A stretch of DNA of 64,000 nt from Dryomyza anilis (Eukaryota > Arthropoda > Insecta > Diptera > Dryomyzidae). The translations under genes and the position numbers were made by a program. Shown one piece after another: positions 23,300 to 34,069 of this stretch. The notes under the pieces were generated by a model. That model was given only the letters and a program-made list of their open reading frames with translations. It had not been told where the DNA came from and did no database searches. Each line of letters starts with the position of its first letter. Within the stretch, counting starts at the first letter, position 1. Location of the stretch: assembly GCA_951804985.1 (NCBI GenBank), contig OX638130.1, positions 35,308,596-35,372,595 of the forward strand, given 5' to 3'.

Positions 23300-23830
23300 A
23301 GGTTTTGACAACTACGAAAATGTCAGAAGCCAGTAAAACAAATCGCAATGAAACATCTGCTTAATTCATCCACAGTTTTAGGCATCCCAACATAAGTTTC
23401 AAAGTCAGATGAGACAACCAACAAATCATCCAAAAACTTGGTTTTCAAGATGTGCTTGGATCACTGTATCCATTAACCGACAAAGCCGTTGTTCATCATT
23501 GTAAAAGCCAAATGACATGAAGGTGAATTGATAAAGCGATCGCGTGGAGTTGTGAAAGCAGTTTTTACTCTGCTGTTTTCGAGCAGTATTTGCCAGAAGT
23601 CGTCTTTAAACCAATGGAAGAAATATAATGTGTATCACCTAGTCGACTTTAAAGACCCTCGATGTGCGGTAGTGGGTATGCATCTTTCCCCATCAGGGCG
23701 TTGGGGTTTTGAGCACAGCACAGTCTACAGTTTTCTCCTTTTCTTACAAACGATACTCGATTGCTCCATGGACTCTTGCTTCACTCAACGACTCCCAACG
23801 CAGTCATAAAATCAATTCCCCGTACATCAA
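23300..23830 (-). pseudogene. Ty3/gypsy reverse transcriptase fragment
   Basis: Reading the - strand across shifting frames gives DAYPLPHIEGL (with stops nearby), an LGDTHYISSI segment and FLDDLLVVSSDF. The last is the YxDD active-site box with Phe in place of Tyr. These are in the correct order for the fingers and palm of a Ty3/gypsy reverse transcriptase. Several frameshifts and stops break it. No LTR, protease or integrase was recognised beside it. Its relation to the gypsy pieces at 33143-34345 on the same strand is unclear. Confidence 0.7.
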
Positions 23831-24425
23831 CTTTTGTATCGATTGAGAGCCTGGGTATTGTTTATCTTTAATGGGAAAACTTTTCCGGTGTCAATTGAAC
23901 CTTTTTTTTAACATGAACATAAGAAGCAGATTTTAATAAAAATGTGAAAATAATTGTTTCAACTAACTTCGAAATATGTTCGAAATAATTAAATCGCCTA
24001 TCGAACGAAAAAGTTATAACATACTGCCGATTCGATATTATCGTTTCGAAATTCATTTCGACAGTGATATTATAACATTTTTCCACTGACTGATATGGGG
24101 GCGATTACCACAAGGCAACGTGTCTAAGCGCTTCAACATGGCGAAGCCAGCGCAATCCTTGTCGGTGTCGTCTCAAGTCAACTCACTGGTCACCAGAATT
24201 GGCAAATTGTCAAATGGTGACACCTCCACATCGGTGGAAGTCCGTCTCGTTGAAGTCCCTGGAAACGACGCTCTACACCACCCGGTTTAGAAGTCGGCTA
24301 AAGTGAGTGGCCAGCATCTCCCTCAGAGTGAGGGTTCGAGCGTTGGGTTTGGATCCCACCACGGAAAAAATCTATGCGCCCAATGAAAACACAAGAGAAG
24401 CCTCGGATAACGACCGATTACCACG

Positions 24426-25367
24426 ATGACGACCCACGCAAACGATTTAAGGACCATGATTTGCACCTGGAATGTCCGGACCCTTTATAGGGAAGGTGTC
24501 TCTATCCAGCTGGCAGATGTCCTCGAAAAATATAAGGCTGACATCACCGCTATCCAGGAGATGCGATGGTCGGGACAGGGCTGCTCGAAACAAGCGTCAT
24601 GTGATATCTACTACAGCTGTCATGCGGAGAGACACGAATTTGGATGTGGATTTGTGGTCGGCAAGAGACTCCGCCACCTTGTCTCTAGGTTCACGCCCGT
24701 GGACGAAAGGCTGGCAACAATCCGCATCAAGGCTAAATATTTCCATATCAGCCTAATTTGTGCACACGCTCCGACGAACGAGAAAGATGACGAGACAAAA
24801 GAGCGCTTCTACGAGCGCCTAGACAAAGCATACGAGCGCTGCCCCCGCCACGATATCGAAATCATGCTAGGCGATTTTAACGCCAAGGTGGGCAGGGAAG
24901 CCATCTATTGTCCCACAATCGGAAAATTTAGCCTCCATGCCAACACTTCCGATAACGGAACGAGGCTAATCGACTTTGCCGCAGCACGAAACATGGTAGT
25001 TAGTAGCACTAGATTTGAACATTTCGATATCCACAAGGCCACATGGTTGTCTCCCGATCAAAAAACTCGAAATAAAATTGATCACGCTGTGATTGACGGA
25101 AGGCACGCTTCGAGCGTGATGGACGTACGCACTATCCGAGGTGCCAATATGGACTCGGATCATTACCTTGTAGCAGCCAAGGTCCGCACACGCTTAAGCG
25201 CTGCGAAGAACGTCTCGACTTTCACACCTACTCGACTCTCACACCTGCTTAGACAAAGCACTCCTCCTCTCGATGATATAAGCGCGCAGTGGAACCATAT
25301 CTCCTGCTCTATGCGTATGGCTGCCGAAGAGGTGCTTGGATTCCAACGCCCCCTGAGTAATCAGTGA
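24426..25367 (+). pseudogene. RTE endonuclease domain
   Basis: The apurinic/apyrimidinic-type endonuclease nicks target DNA to start reverse transcription. Motifs in order are ICTWNVRTL (Asn), AIQEMRW (catalytic Glu), LGDFNAKVG (Asp, Asn), NKIDHAV and DSDHYLVAAKV (Asp, His), so the catalytic set looks intact across residues 10-255. The frame continues to 313 residues and stops at NQ. A one-base shift there would continue into the Arg/Lys-rich linker at 25370-25740 (YKEKRREERRLFRRKK), showing that one ORF has been broken. The first Met is used as start; the true start may be upstream in the leader. Confidence 0.85.
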
Positions 25368-25739
25368 GTGGTATGACCAAGAGTGTCCCGCGGCCACTGC
25401 AGAGAAAGAAGCTGCGTACAAATCCACCCTGCTTTCAGTAGCTACGCGAGCTGCGAAGGAGCGTTACAAAGAGAAGAGGAGGGAAGAGAGACGTCTTTTC
25501 AGGCGCAAAAAAAGCGAGGCAGAAAGACGTGAGTGTGAGGAGATTGAGATGCATGGGGACAGGAATGAGGCTCGAAAATTCTTCGAGAAAATAAGACGCT
25601 TAGCCGGAGGTATAAAATCTGGAGCCTTTTCTTGTAAAGATGAGAACGGGAATATAGTGACAGATATCCAGAGCACACTGAAGATATGGAGGAATCACTT
25701 CTCTAAACTGCTGACCGCAAGTCCACCGATAGAGAAGTA

Positions 25740-26893
25740 AACCCGGCAACCCCAGTACTTGATGACGACGTTGAGATTCCGCCACCCGACCATGACGAGG
25801 TCAGAACAGCCATTGCTCGGCTGAAAAACAACAAAGCCGCAGGTGTTGATGGCCTGCCAGCTGAATTGTTAAGACCGGAGGCGAAGAGCTAATAGAGAGC
25901 ATGCACGAGCTCTTAAGCAGAATATGGTCGGATGAAAGCATGCCAAGTGACTGGAACCTCAGTGTACTCTGCCCAATCCTTAAGAAAGGGGATCCCACTA
26001 TCTGCGCCAACTACCATGCGATCAGCCTACTCATTATCGCATACAAGGTTCTATCGAGCGTATTATGTGAACGACTGAAGCCCATCGTCAAGAGACTGAT
26101 TGGACCTTATCAGTGCGGCTTCAGACCTGGAAAGTCCACCATAGACCAGATTTTCACATTGCGCCTAATCCAGGAAAAGATCCTAGAAAAACAGATCGAC
26201 ACCTACCACCTATTAGTCGACTATAAAGCCGCCTTCGACACTCTGATAAGGGAACGATTATACGCCGCAATGTCTGAGTTCGGTATACCTGCGAAACTTA
26301 TAAGGCTTTGCAGGATGACCCTGAGGAACAACAACGTCAGCCTGGAGATCAAACGGAGAATAACTCTTGCCAACAGGTGCTACTTTGGGCTCAGTAGGCA
26401 ATTGAGAAGCAGAGCCCTCTCTCGCCGTACAAAAATAACGCTCTACAAGTGACTCATCATGCCCGTCCTACTTTATGGTGCAGAAACATGGACGCTGGCC
26501 TCCACCGATGAGAGAGTACTGGGAGCGTTCGAGAGAAAGATTCTCCTTAAAATCTTTGGCCCTATCTGCTTTGCTAACGAGTATCGAATCAAGATGAACC
26601 ACGAGCTGTATGAGTTATTCGACGACATTGACATAGTCAAGCGCATCAAGATCCAGCGCCTTCGCTGGCTAGGTCATGTCGAACGAATGGATGAAAACAC
26701 TCCAGCCAAGAAGGTGCTTGAATCGAAACTCGAAGGTGGACAGCGTAGAAAGTGGCGTCCAAATCTACGTTGGAAAGACCAAGTTGAGGACAACCTGGCA
26801 ACGCTTGGTATTTCTAACTGGCGTCAGCTCGCGCAAAGCAGATGCGACTGGCGCGGCTTCATCTCAGCGGCCAAAACCGACCCACGGTTGTAA
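25740..26893 (+). pseudogene. RTE reverse transcriptase, palm deleted
   Basis: After a frameshift at about 25740, the reading resumes with RLKNNKAAGVDGLPAEL, then LCPILKKGD, NYHAISLL, GFRPGKST and LLVDYKAAFD (first catalytic Asp). It then jumps to the post-palm segment VSLEIKRRITLANRCYF. The YADD motif is absent, so it cannot be active. A single in-frame stop (26450-26452) follows ITLYK, and the same frame continues with MPVLLYGAETWTL to DPRL. The C terminus matches the truncated copy at 15793-16545 almost residue for residue. Confidence 0.85.
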
Positions 26894-27034
26894 GGGCCAT
26901 TTAAGTAAGTAAGATTTTCATCCTATTCGACCAACGGAATATAATTGGTTAGTTATGAGTCTACATATCCAATTAAACCAAATACTTTCATGAATTCAAC
27001 TCCTAAAAATAATTCTCTTTTAAGAGTTATCATT

Positions 27035-27443
27035 TGTAATCTAAATTATTGGTTATTAAGGGTGTGTGCGAATTAGACTAAATTGCTGACTAAACTAAAT
27101 TGGACGACTTTTAATTTGATCTCCATTCGGTAACCGGTAATTGTTAGAGTCCGTAATTAATCGATTATCTTATATCTGTTTGCTGTCTTTCAATTTAGTT
27201 CAACTTAGTCTGCTCGAAAATTTGCTAAATTGAAAAGTATACAGTGCATTACCGAAAAAATTTAGTTTAGTCATCAATTTAGTCGAAGTCGCACACACCC
27301 TTACTTTGTTAAACATTACTTTTGAAATAAATATTTCAAAATAATGTTTTGTTTTAGTTTTAAAATTCAAAATTGAAATTTGTATTTGATAATTGTAAAA
27401 ATATATACTGAAGCGTCATCACGGACATTTAATTGTATTATAA
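27035..27443 (+). repeat. 5' long terminal repeat of Ty3/gypsy copy 1, split by MITE
   Basis: Excluding the MITE at 27059-27300, this about 165-bp sequence (TGTAATCTAAATTATTGG ... TTTAATTGTATTATA) is a direct repeat of 33005-33174 and brackets gag-pol remnants. The outer base TG fits an LTR start. A primer-binding site just after it is not certain. The short length is unusual, so these may be partial LTRs. Confidence 0.6.
27059..27300. mobile_element. Harbinger-type MITE inside the LTR
   Basis: 242 bp with inverted ends AGGGTGTGTGCGAATTAGACT / GGGTGTGTGCGACTTCGACT-type, followed by a second matching block CTAAATTG.TGACTAAACTAAATT, about 45 bp in all. TTA stands on both sides (27056-27058, 27301-27303). 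The other LTR at 33020-33035 has the uninterrupted sequence. The three-base TTA duplication is characteristic of PIF/Harbinger. No coding capacity. Confidence 0.88.
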
Positions 27444-27510
27444 CTCAGATGTGGGGTGACCACTCGCCAATTGTATGCTAAATAATTTGAAATAATAATT
27501 GGAATAATAA

Positions 27511-28819
27511 TGGAAAGAACTACCAAGCAGAAGTTAGCAGAATATATAATAAACGTTGGTGTCGATTTTCCACCAACTGCAATTGCAGCACAGCTTAAAA
27601 GATTGTGTGTCGAACATCTTGATGCTGTTTCCGTTTATGATTGCTACTGCTGTTCCCGATAATGATCCTCCTGTTGTTAAAGCTGTTTCTGATTATGTTC
27701 CTCCGGTTGTATCTGCCATTTCCGGTTATGCTCCTCCTGTTGTATCTGCCGCATCCGGGTATGTTCCTCCTGTCGCAGCTGTTGTTGCCGATAATGTTGC
27801 ACTTGCTGTTGCCAATAATGTTCCTTCTGGGACAGATTTTACTCTTTCTGATCCCAATCCTGTTTCCTATCATGCTGGTACTAAATATGCTCGCCAATGT
27901 TATGCCAATGTCTTTTGATGCTGATGATATGAGAGCCAGCGAATACTCAACTGAAAATGTTGAGCGTGAGTTACAAATGCTCAGAAATAAAGAGAAATCT
28001 TGGAGTTGAGAGGTATTATTAATAAATTAGAAAGAGATGTTCATAATGAACGAAAATGTGATTATGGTGATATTGAGCACAGTATCCCTAAATTAGTAGC
28101 CGCGGTAGCTCAGTGGTTAGTGCGTTGGACTGCGAGTTGAAAGGTCCCCGGTTCAAGCCTGGACTGGGGCTAACAACATCTTTTCATAGAAACATTTTTC
28201 TATACCGCGCTACCTCTCGTCAGTAAATGGCAAACCTACGAGAGTAAAACATTGCCTATGAAAAGCTCTCACCCGCCGTTCGGATTCGGCAATAAACTGT
28301 AGGTCCCACCACTTTGAGTACAAATATAACACGCACAGCTCAAAATGGTGAGAGAGCTCGGCCGAAGTTCTGTACAGGACTGTAGCGCCAAACTATTATT
28401 ATATTATCCCTAAATTACATGGTGACGATCCGGCTCATTCAGTTCGTCATTTTTTGAAAGGTTTTGGGGATATCATGATCACCATAAATGCCGATAATCG
28501 CTTTAAATTAATAAGCTTGCGACGATCTCTCAGGGGCACTGCTCTAGTTTTTCTTTCAACGACATTAGCTCTAAGTTACGAAGCTTTAAAGCATGCATTC
28601 ATCGCTGAGTTTGATTTTGCTGTTAGTCGCCAAGATGTATATCGGATGATGAGTAAAGGACGATGGAATAAACGAGACGAATCGTTGCATTGCTACGTTC
28701 TTACAATGCAATCGATTGCGAAACGTTCTGATATAACTGAAATTGAATTGATCGATTTTAACATTGAAGGAATTGGAAATAACATACCAGATAGACGAAC
28801 ATTCAACATATTCACATAA
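27511..28819 (+). pseudogene. Ty3/gypsy Gag, frameshifted and split by a SINE
   Basis: Gag would form the particle that packages the element RNA. Starting at MERTTKQKLAEYIINVGVDF, the reading changes frame near 27612 into a segment with three 12-residue repeats (YVPPVVSAISG-type, 27690-27790), then again near 27900 to MSFDADDMRASEYSTENVER. After the SINE insertion (28096-28404) it resumes with a capsid-like stretch, LVFLSTTLALSYEALKHAFI and a ...YRMMSKGRWNKRDESLHCYV segment that fits the retrotransposon gag domain. No zinc knuckle is visible. The LTR 70 bp upstream supports the assignment. Confidence 0.7.
28096..28404 (+). mobile_element. tRNA-derived SINE S1, copy C
   Basis: Near-perfect S1 copy with A box GGTAGCTCAGTGG and B box GGTTCAAGCC. 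Flanked by 13-bp duplications TATCCCTAAATTA (28083-28095 and 28405-28417) that lie inside the gag reading frame, so it inserted into an already resident gypsy element. Confidence 0.93.
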
Positions 28820-29560
28820 TATTTATATAAATCCTAATGTTCACATCATCTACTATTGTATAATTTAAAGTATTAAATTTCGAAACATCTATTAAGTGGA
28901 TCGACTTGCTAAATTGTTTTCGTTGTAGTGGATGGACGAGGTCAATTTCGGCAGCTTTTTTGTTAGAATTGTCCTGGACGTTCACGTAAAACATGATGGA
29001 TCTGTGTATTTACCTATGAAATTATATTTTTTTTAAATTTAATTATTTACTAAATACTCTACATAAATAATAGTACCTTTATATTTTTCCGTGACACGGA
29101 TTTTAGTAAACAGCTTCCATAATTTTAATTTTTTTTTTATTTTAACAATTATAAAAACGCCTACCAACAATTATTTCGATTGAAAATCATGATTTTATAA
29201 ATATATGATTCTAATATATCATTATTCATTTGTTTATTCATATTTAAGTCATATAATGAGATCTGCTTGATTTTAAAAGACATTTCTTCTCACTTTTTGT
29301 ACACGGTATGATTTTCAGATGGTGAAATCATTTTGTATTCATATTTAACGCAATTGATGATATTTAAAATTTCAGAATTATGAAGTCATGAAATGATTTC
29401 ACATATTTATCATGATAACATATTTTATGAATACACTATATGAAAGTCATGAATGTCTATCTGGGATTTCAAATATTCAGTTATTACTTAGTGCTCGTTC
29501 TATTCAGGAATTAAAAAGCTGAGAAACCGTTATCAAGACAAATATCTTAAGCCGAATTCG
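28820..29560. other. AT-rich stretch within gypsy copy 1
   Basis: No coding motif found. This is where protease and the start of reverse transcriptase would be expected, so the interval is either deleted or replaced by AT-rich sequence. Confidence 0.4.
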
Positions 29561-30250
29561 GATCATCATGTTAACAATTCTTTACCGCGCTGGACTTAAA
29601 AATGGATTTCACCAAGTTAAACTTTCTTCCGAATCTGTTCCGTACACAGCATTTGTAACTCCCAATGGACATTACGAATATTTGAAATTGAAAAAAATAT
29701 GTTGTTACCCAATGCTCGTATGATCTCAAAGTGACTGAGATGTGCCAAAGCTAAGATCGATTAAGCAAAAAGATCTGAGTTTTTACATAGAATACTCTTA
29801 TATTACATGTGTTGCAACTACTTGTTTTATATGTTTAACAAAGCAAGTAAGTAGAAAAGAGACCAAAATATAGCAATAGATAACAATAGATAAGTGAGCG
29901 CTACCACTAAGTAAGCAAGAAGTGGGTGCTAAGCACAGATAGTGGGGACATACACTTGATGCTATTCAAAACCAGTTTGAGGGATTATTGAGCTTAGTGA
30001 TAGAAATTATGCTGATAATTAGTATAGAGATCATACCGTATAAATACAAAACATTGAATAACAAATTATTTATAATTCAAATTTAAGTAGTAATATAAAT
30101 TTTAATATCTTATTATATAGTATCTTGAACAACATTTTTCGTGATTTAGTAGAAACTCGGAAAATGGATTGACATATTAATGAATGATATATTAATTGCT
30201 ACCGCTAATTTGGAAGACCATACAAATTTATTGAATACTGTGTTACACCA
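29560..30250 (+). pseudogene. Ty3/gypsy copy 1 reverse transcriptase remnants
   Basis: Around 29595-29695 one frame reads LKNGFHQVKLSSES followed by VPYTAFVTPNGHYEYLKL, the canonical motif preceding the active site (DLxxGFHQI...T.F....GHYE). At 30174-30247 another frame reads ILMNDILIATANLEDH, which stands for the YxDDILIAS box but with Tyr-to-Leu and Asp-to-Asn changes. 29700-30165 between them is AT-rich insert-like sequence. The 1151-bp TIR element begins directly after the active-site segment. Confidence 0.75.
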
Positions 30251-30741
30251 CACAGTGTGCCCAAACGCTCTAAAATCAGGTGAAATTCAGTGTTGTCGGA
30301 ACCACTCAACCGATTTTAAAAATTTAAAAACTGTTGTACAGAGAGAACTTAAGTTTTGGAGTATTTATATTTAATAGTTATGGAGATAAAAATCAGTAAA
30401 GTTGAAAATTTTTCATGAAAAATCTTTCAAAAATTGTAAAAAATCCAAAAGTTATCTGATTTTTAAAATTCTTTTGTTTATGGAAAGCTTACATTGAGAT
30501 CTAAAAAAAATGTGCTTACATGAGAAAATATCTTGTTTAGTTTTAAAGATATAAACTTGAACATTATTTTTTTTTTTAATTTTTGAAGACTACTTTACAT
30601 ATTTTTACATAGATTGTACATTTTATCATGAAATCAAAATATGTGTAAGGGATGTGTAATCATAAACTGAAAACCGTTTTAAAATATCTCAAGTGGTTTA
30701 GTAAATATAAAATTGTAAAGTCGAACATTTTTTTTTATTTC

Positions 30742-30775
<34 letters not shown>

Positions 30776-31401
30776 GACAATTTGACTTTTACGGAAATCT
30801 CCGTAAGTATTTTTTTTCTTCAGTAACATGTACTTTTGTTATATTTTTTGATAGATAACATTACTGAGAATCTTTTAAATGATAAAACTTATCCAAAATA
30901 TATTTTAAGTAAGCAGTTTTAAGGGCGAGTTATTTTTACGTATTTTTGACACTTACTTATTTTTTGCCCGGCGAAGTATATGAGCAGGGCAGTATGAAAT
31001 CTTTTCTTTTCAATGATACCAAACACATATATTTACCTTACATATGTGTGCAAAATGTCATATATTACCAAATTATTTTTTATAAGTTCGAAGTATATAA
31101 AGTTAGTATTTAATCGGCAATAGTTTCATGATGATAGGGTTAACTATTGTTTAGATATGTTTAATCAAATTCAATGTTAGTTTTGCATAATTTCCCATAG
31201 GAAATACAAAATTGTCTACACCAGAATCCAATTTTGTATATCGTATGGGATATTATGCAAAACTAACATTGAATTTGATCAAAATTTCAAAACTTAAGTT
31301 CAAGTTCTCTCTGTACAACACTTTTTAAATTTTTAAAATCGGTTGAGTGGTTCCGACAATACTGAATTTCACCCGATTTAAGAGCGTTTGGGCACACTGT
31401 G
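30251..31401. mobile_element. 1151-bp TIR element (R3-related) in gypsy copy 1
   Basis: Ends CACAGTGTGCCCAAACGCTC and its inverse GGGCACACTGTG. The inverted arms extend about 110 bp, including CGGAACCACTCAACCGATTT and TTGTACAGAGAGAACTTAAG. The interior shares long segments with R3 at 13974-14815 and 43252-44085. It lies between the active-site and post-palm parts of the gypsy reverse transcriptase. Left flank ACACCA and right flank CACCGT do not give an unambiguous target duplication. It has no transposase ORF; a long T tract is at 30746-30774. Confidence 0.75.
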
Positions 31402-31439
31402 CACCGTACTACTAGTCGAGATTTAAAACTTAATTTGTA

Positions 31440-31936
31440 TTCATGTATTGGACTCTTTTCACATTTTAGGTTATTTATGACATCATTCTGTCGAATTGCA
31501 AAACCATTGCAAGATTTATTGAAAAAAAAAATCCGATTTTAGGTGGCATTGAGTCTTTCAATGATCTTAAAGATCGATTAGTTAAATCTCCAATCCTTTC
31601 TATTTATAGTCCTATTAAGGAGACTTAATTGTATTGTGATGCTAGTTAATTGGTTTCGGTGCCGTTTTACTGCAACGAGAAAGTGATGGTAAATTGCATC
31701 CAATATCGTATTTTTCAAAAACTACTTCTGCTGCTGAAGCGAAGTATCACAGTTTCGAACTAGAGAAGCTTGCTATAATTTACGCGTTAAGACGATTTAG
31801 AGTATATTTGGAGGGTATACCATTTAAAATAGTTACTGATTGCAATTCATTGACAATGACTTTAGGAAAAAAGCAAATTAACTTTAGAATAGCCAGATGG
31901 GCTTTAGAACTTGAAAATTATAATTATATCATTGTA
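31440..31936 (+). pseudogene. Ty3/gypsy copy 1 RNase H region
   Basis: Continues reverse transcriptase with SFCRIAKPLQDLLKK, then (frame change and stops) a FNDLKDRLVKSPILSIYSP segment. RNase H follows: a YCDAS-like start, GFGAVLLQRESDG, HPISYFSKTTSAAEAKYHSF-type residues with the catalytic Glu in ELEKLAIIYAL, and FKIVTDCNSLTMTL with the catalytic Asp. The open part (31694-31957) runs into a SINE fragment. The order RT-RNase H-integrase identifies the Ty3/gypsy group. Confidence 0.8.
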
Positions 31937-31975
31937 GCCGCGGTAGCTCAAAGCTGAAAGCCGAAAGGTACCCGA
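31937..31975 (+). mobile_element. SINE S1, copy D (head fragment)
   Basis: AGCCGCGGTAGCTCA followed by a shortened GCCGAAAGGTACCCGAT piece of the S1 head, located between the RNase H and integrase remnants. Most of the SINE is gone. Confidence 0.7.
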
Positions 31976-32640
31976 TTAATGCACGAGAAATTAGGTCATC
32001 AATCAACTGATAAATATAATGATAAGATAGCAAAATAACATTGTGCATGTTAAATTGCGGTTGCCTCTCCACAAGCAAATGGTCAAGCGGAAAGGGTCAA
32101 TAGGGTGATTAGAATGATGTTAGGAAAATTAAGCGATCCAATAAATCACTCTGACTGGTCACAAAAGTTGCTTCATGTTCAATATGCAATTAACAATTCA
32201 ATTCACAGCACTACTAAAAATACGCCAAGTATACTCTCATTTGGTGTTGAGCAAAGTGGAAATATAGTAGATGAATTTACAGAATATTTAAATGAAAAAC
32301 ATGTGTGTGAGTTAAGTCGCAATTTACATCAAATACGCTCAGTTGCGATAAAAGCCATAAGCAAGTCACAAGAATATAATCTGAGTTATTTTCTGAAGCA
32401 TAGTACAGTTCCCAAAGAGTATCAAATTGGTGATTTTGTTGTTATAAGAAATATAGATATATTGTTGTTATAAGAAATATAGATACTATGGTCGGAACGC
32501 ATAAAAATTCGAGACATAGAAAACTGTTAATTTAACTCAGTTATTGAAGCTAATAGGATGCGAAAATGGTTGTTGAAGTGTGGTAAAGAGGCTATACATA
32601 CATGTCACAGAATGAGGCCGAATCGAGGTCGATTTATTTA
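31976..32640 (+). pseudogene. Ty3/gypsy copy 1 integrase remnant
   Basis: The piece starts MHEKLGHQSTDKY, the histidine part of the integrase zinc-binding H-H-C-C region. After a large deletion comes ASPQANGQAERVNRVIRMML with the third catalytic acid (Glu) of the DDE core. 32105-32473 continues into the C-terminal domain (LLHVQYAINNSIHSTTKNTP, YQIGDFVVIRN). A later stretch has RMRPNRGRF. The first two catalytic Asp residues are missing. No env-like ORF follows before the 3' LTR. Confidence 0.8.
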
Positions 32641-32681
32641 TTAGTTTGGTCGAAAATATAATTTTTATTGTGTGTAATTTA

Positions 32682-32935
32682 TCGTCGTTATAGAACTAAA
32701 AGTCACCAACTACATTTTTATGAAAATCTGAAATTTCAATCTTGGTAATTATTACAAAAAATAATTGATACATTTTTAAAGTTAAAATATCAATTGAAAG
32801 ATTCACACTTTTTTTAACATTTGGTACAAATATTGAGCTCATTTATCAGAAATTGAAAGAGATATAAATAATTTTGTAAATCAATAATTGGCAGTTTGAA
32901 AAGGTAGTCGGTGACTTTTAGTTCTATAACGACGA
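32682..32935. mobile_element. 254-bp MITE with TA duplication
   Basis: Inverted ends TCGTCGTTATAGAACTAAAAG and on through TCACC (about 33 bp near-perfect) with TA on each side (32680-32681, 32936-32937). AT-rich non-coding interior. The TA duplication suggests mobilisation by a Tc1/mariner-type transposase. Confidence 0.85.
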
Positions 32936-33004
32936 TATGTATTATTGTTTTTATATATGTTTGTTGCTCTTGATCGTGGACGATCATTGTCAGTTTGGCC
33001 GAGT

Positions 33005-33174
33005 TGTAATCTAAATTATTGGTTATTTACTTTGTTAAAAATTACTTTTATTTATTTCAAAACAATGTTTTGTTTTAGTTTTAAAATTCACAATTGAAAA
33101 TTTTATTTGATTATTATAAAAATATATACTACTGAAGCGTAATCACGCACATTTAATTGTATTATACATTCGAG
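33005..33174 (+). repeat. 3' long terminal repeat of Ty3/gypsy copy 1
   Basis: Direct repeat of the LTR at 27035-27443 without the MITE. It begins TGTAATCTAAATTATTGG and ends near TATTATACA. A classical polypurine tract is not obvious just upstream. Confidence 0.6.
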
Positions 33175-33370
33175 ATTTATTATTAAATTTTACCGTAACT
33201 CTGGCTTTTCCGATTAACGGATGTACACTACTATCAGCTGTTTTAATCGCTGAATGGATTTCTAATTCTGCCTTTTCGGCGAAGTCTATACAACTTTTAC
33301 ATTGACATGTCTCCCCGCTATCGAGTAGACCCTCTAGCAAATGTCCGTAAAATTGTGTTTTCGCTAGTTC
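33143..33370 (-). pseudogene. Ty3/gypsy protease fragment
   Basis: The translation contains LLEGLLDSGETC, an aspartic-protease active site with DSG, followed by KTADSSVHPLIGKARV, which corresponds to the second strand of such proteases (TADG-like). The usual residue after DSG is Ala; here it is Glu. The frame is 65 residues from the methionine but the similarity begins a few residues upstream. It is on the opposite strand to gypsy copy 1, so it belongs to another, older element, probably the same as the gag piece at 34070-34345. Confidence 0.6.
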
Positions 33371-33830
33371 TTTACGACACTAATTTTTAATCTTTTTCGA
33401 GTTTTTAAACCGTTTTTATTGGGTTGCTTTCTGGTCTGTCTGTTCAGTGCAATTGATTTTAATTGATTTTAAACTACCTTCGCGATGAGCTTCTGACTTC
33501 AGATTTCAAATATTGCCTCGAACTGGATGACAATGCAATATTATCGTTTTCTTGCCATCCGGTTCATCATGGTTTTATCAGCATGGTTCCATATTAAAGA
33601 CACTTTGAAACATGAATATTTCTAATTTTAATAATATTAGGCCATTCGAATTCTGTCAGACGAATATCTAACTGACACAAAAAATAAGAACAAAAAAAAA
33701 ATAATGTATAATATAAAACGTTTTTAAGGTGAATTTTTAGTATGATTTAAAATGGAACGTGGGGCGGTAGATAAATTAAAGTTCACATTAAAAACGTTTT
33801 ATATTAAAAAAATTAATTTTTATTTCATAT
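33371..33830. repeat. R2-related repeat fragment
   Basis: Shares AACTGGATGACAATGCAATA, TATTATCG, CATGGTTCCATATTAAA and TCTAACTGACACAAAAAATA with array units at 13110-13250 and 15200-15345. It sits between the gypsy protease and gag pieces and may have inserted between them. Confidence 0.65.
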
Positions 33831-34069
33831 TTTTCTAGATTATTGTTTCCTTTTCCTTTTTTTTTTGATATTCCAGAATTCTCGTGTTCAGTGGTTTTAC
33901 TTCTATTTGTCTGTCTTCAGTTTTTGTTTGTTCCTGTCTATGTTTGTTTAGTAATATCTGTGGCGAAATGTTATGTTCTGTTCGGTCGTGTTTACCAGGG
34001 AATACTCCGCATTCGCTTGAGTCGTGTTCGCTGGGCGGTTTTCTTTGAATTCTTTACAGTTCGAACATA

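Larger units (their letters stand above)
24090..26912 (+). mobile_element. Long RTE-type non-LTR retrotransposon copy, internally deleted
   Basis: A GC-richer insertion with a 5' leader (24090-24425), endonuclease, linker, partial reverse transcriptase and C-terminal region, ending in an AAGT tail at 26905-26918. It is the same family as 15784-16609. About 0.5 kb or more of the palm, including the YADD box, is deleted at about 26330, where RMTLRNNN joins VSLEIKRR. Frameshifts and a stop further disable it. Confidence 0.88.

Noticed and set aside
23528..23809. 93-residue + strand ORF
   Set aside because: Antisense to the Ty3/gypsy reverse transcriptase fragment read on the - strand.
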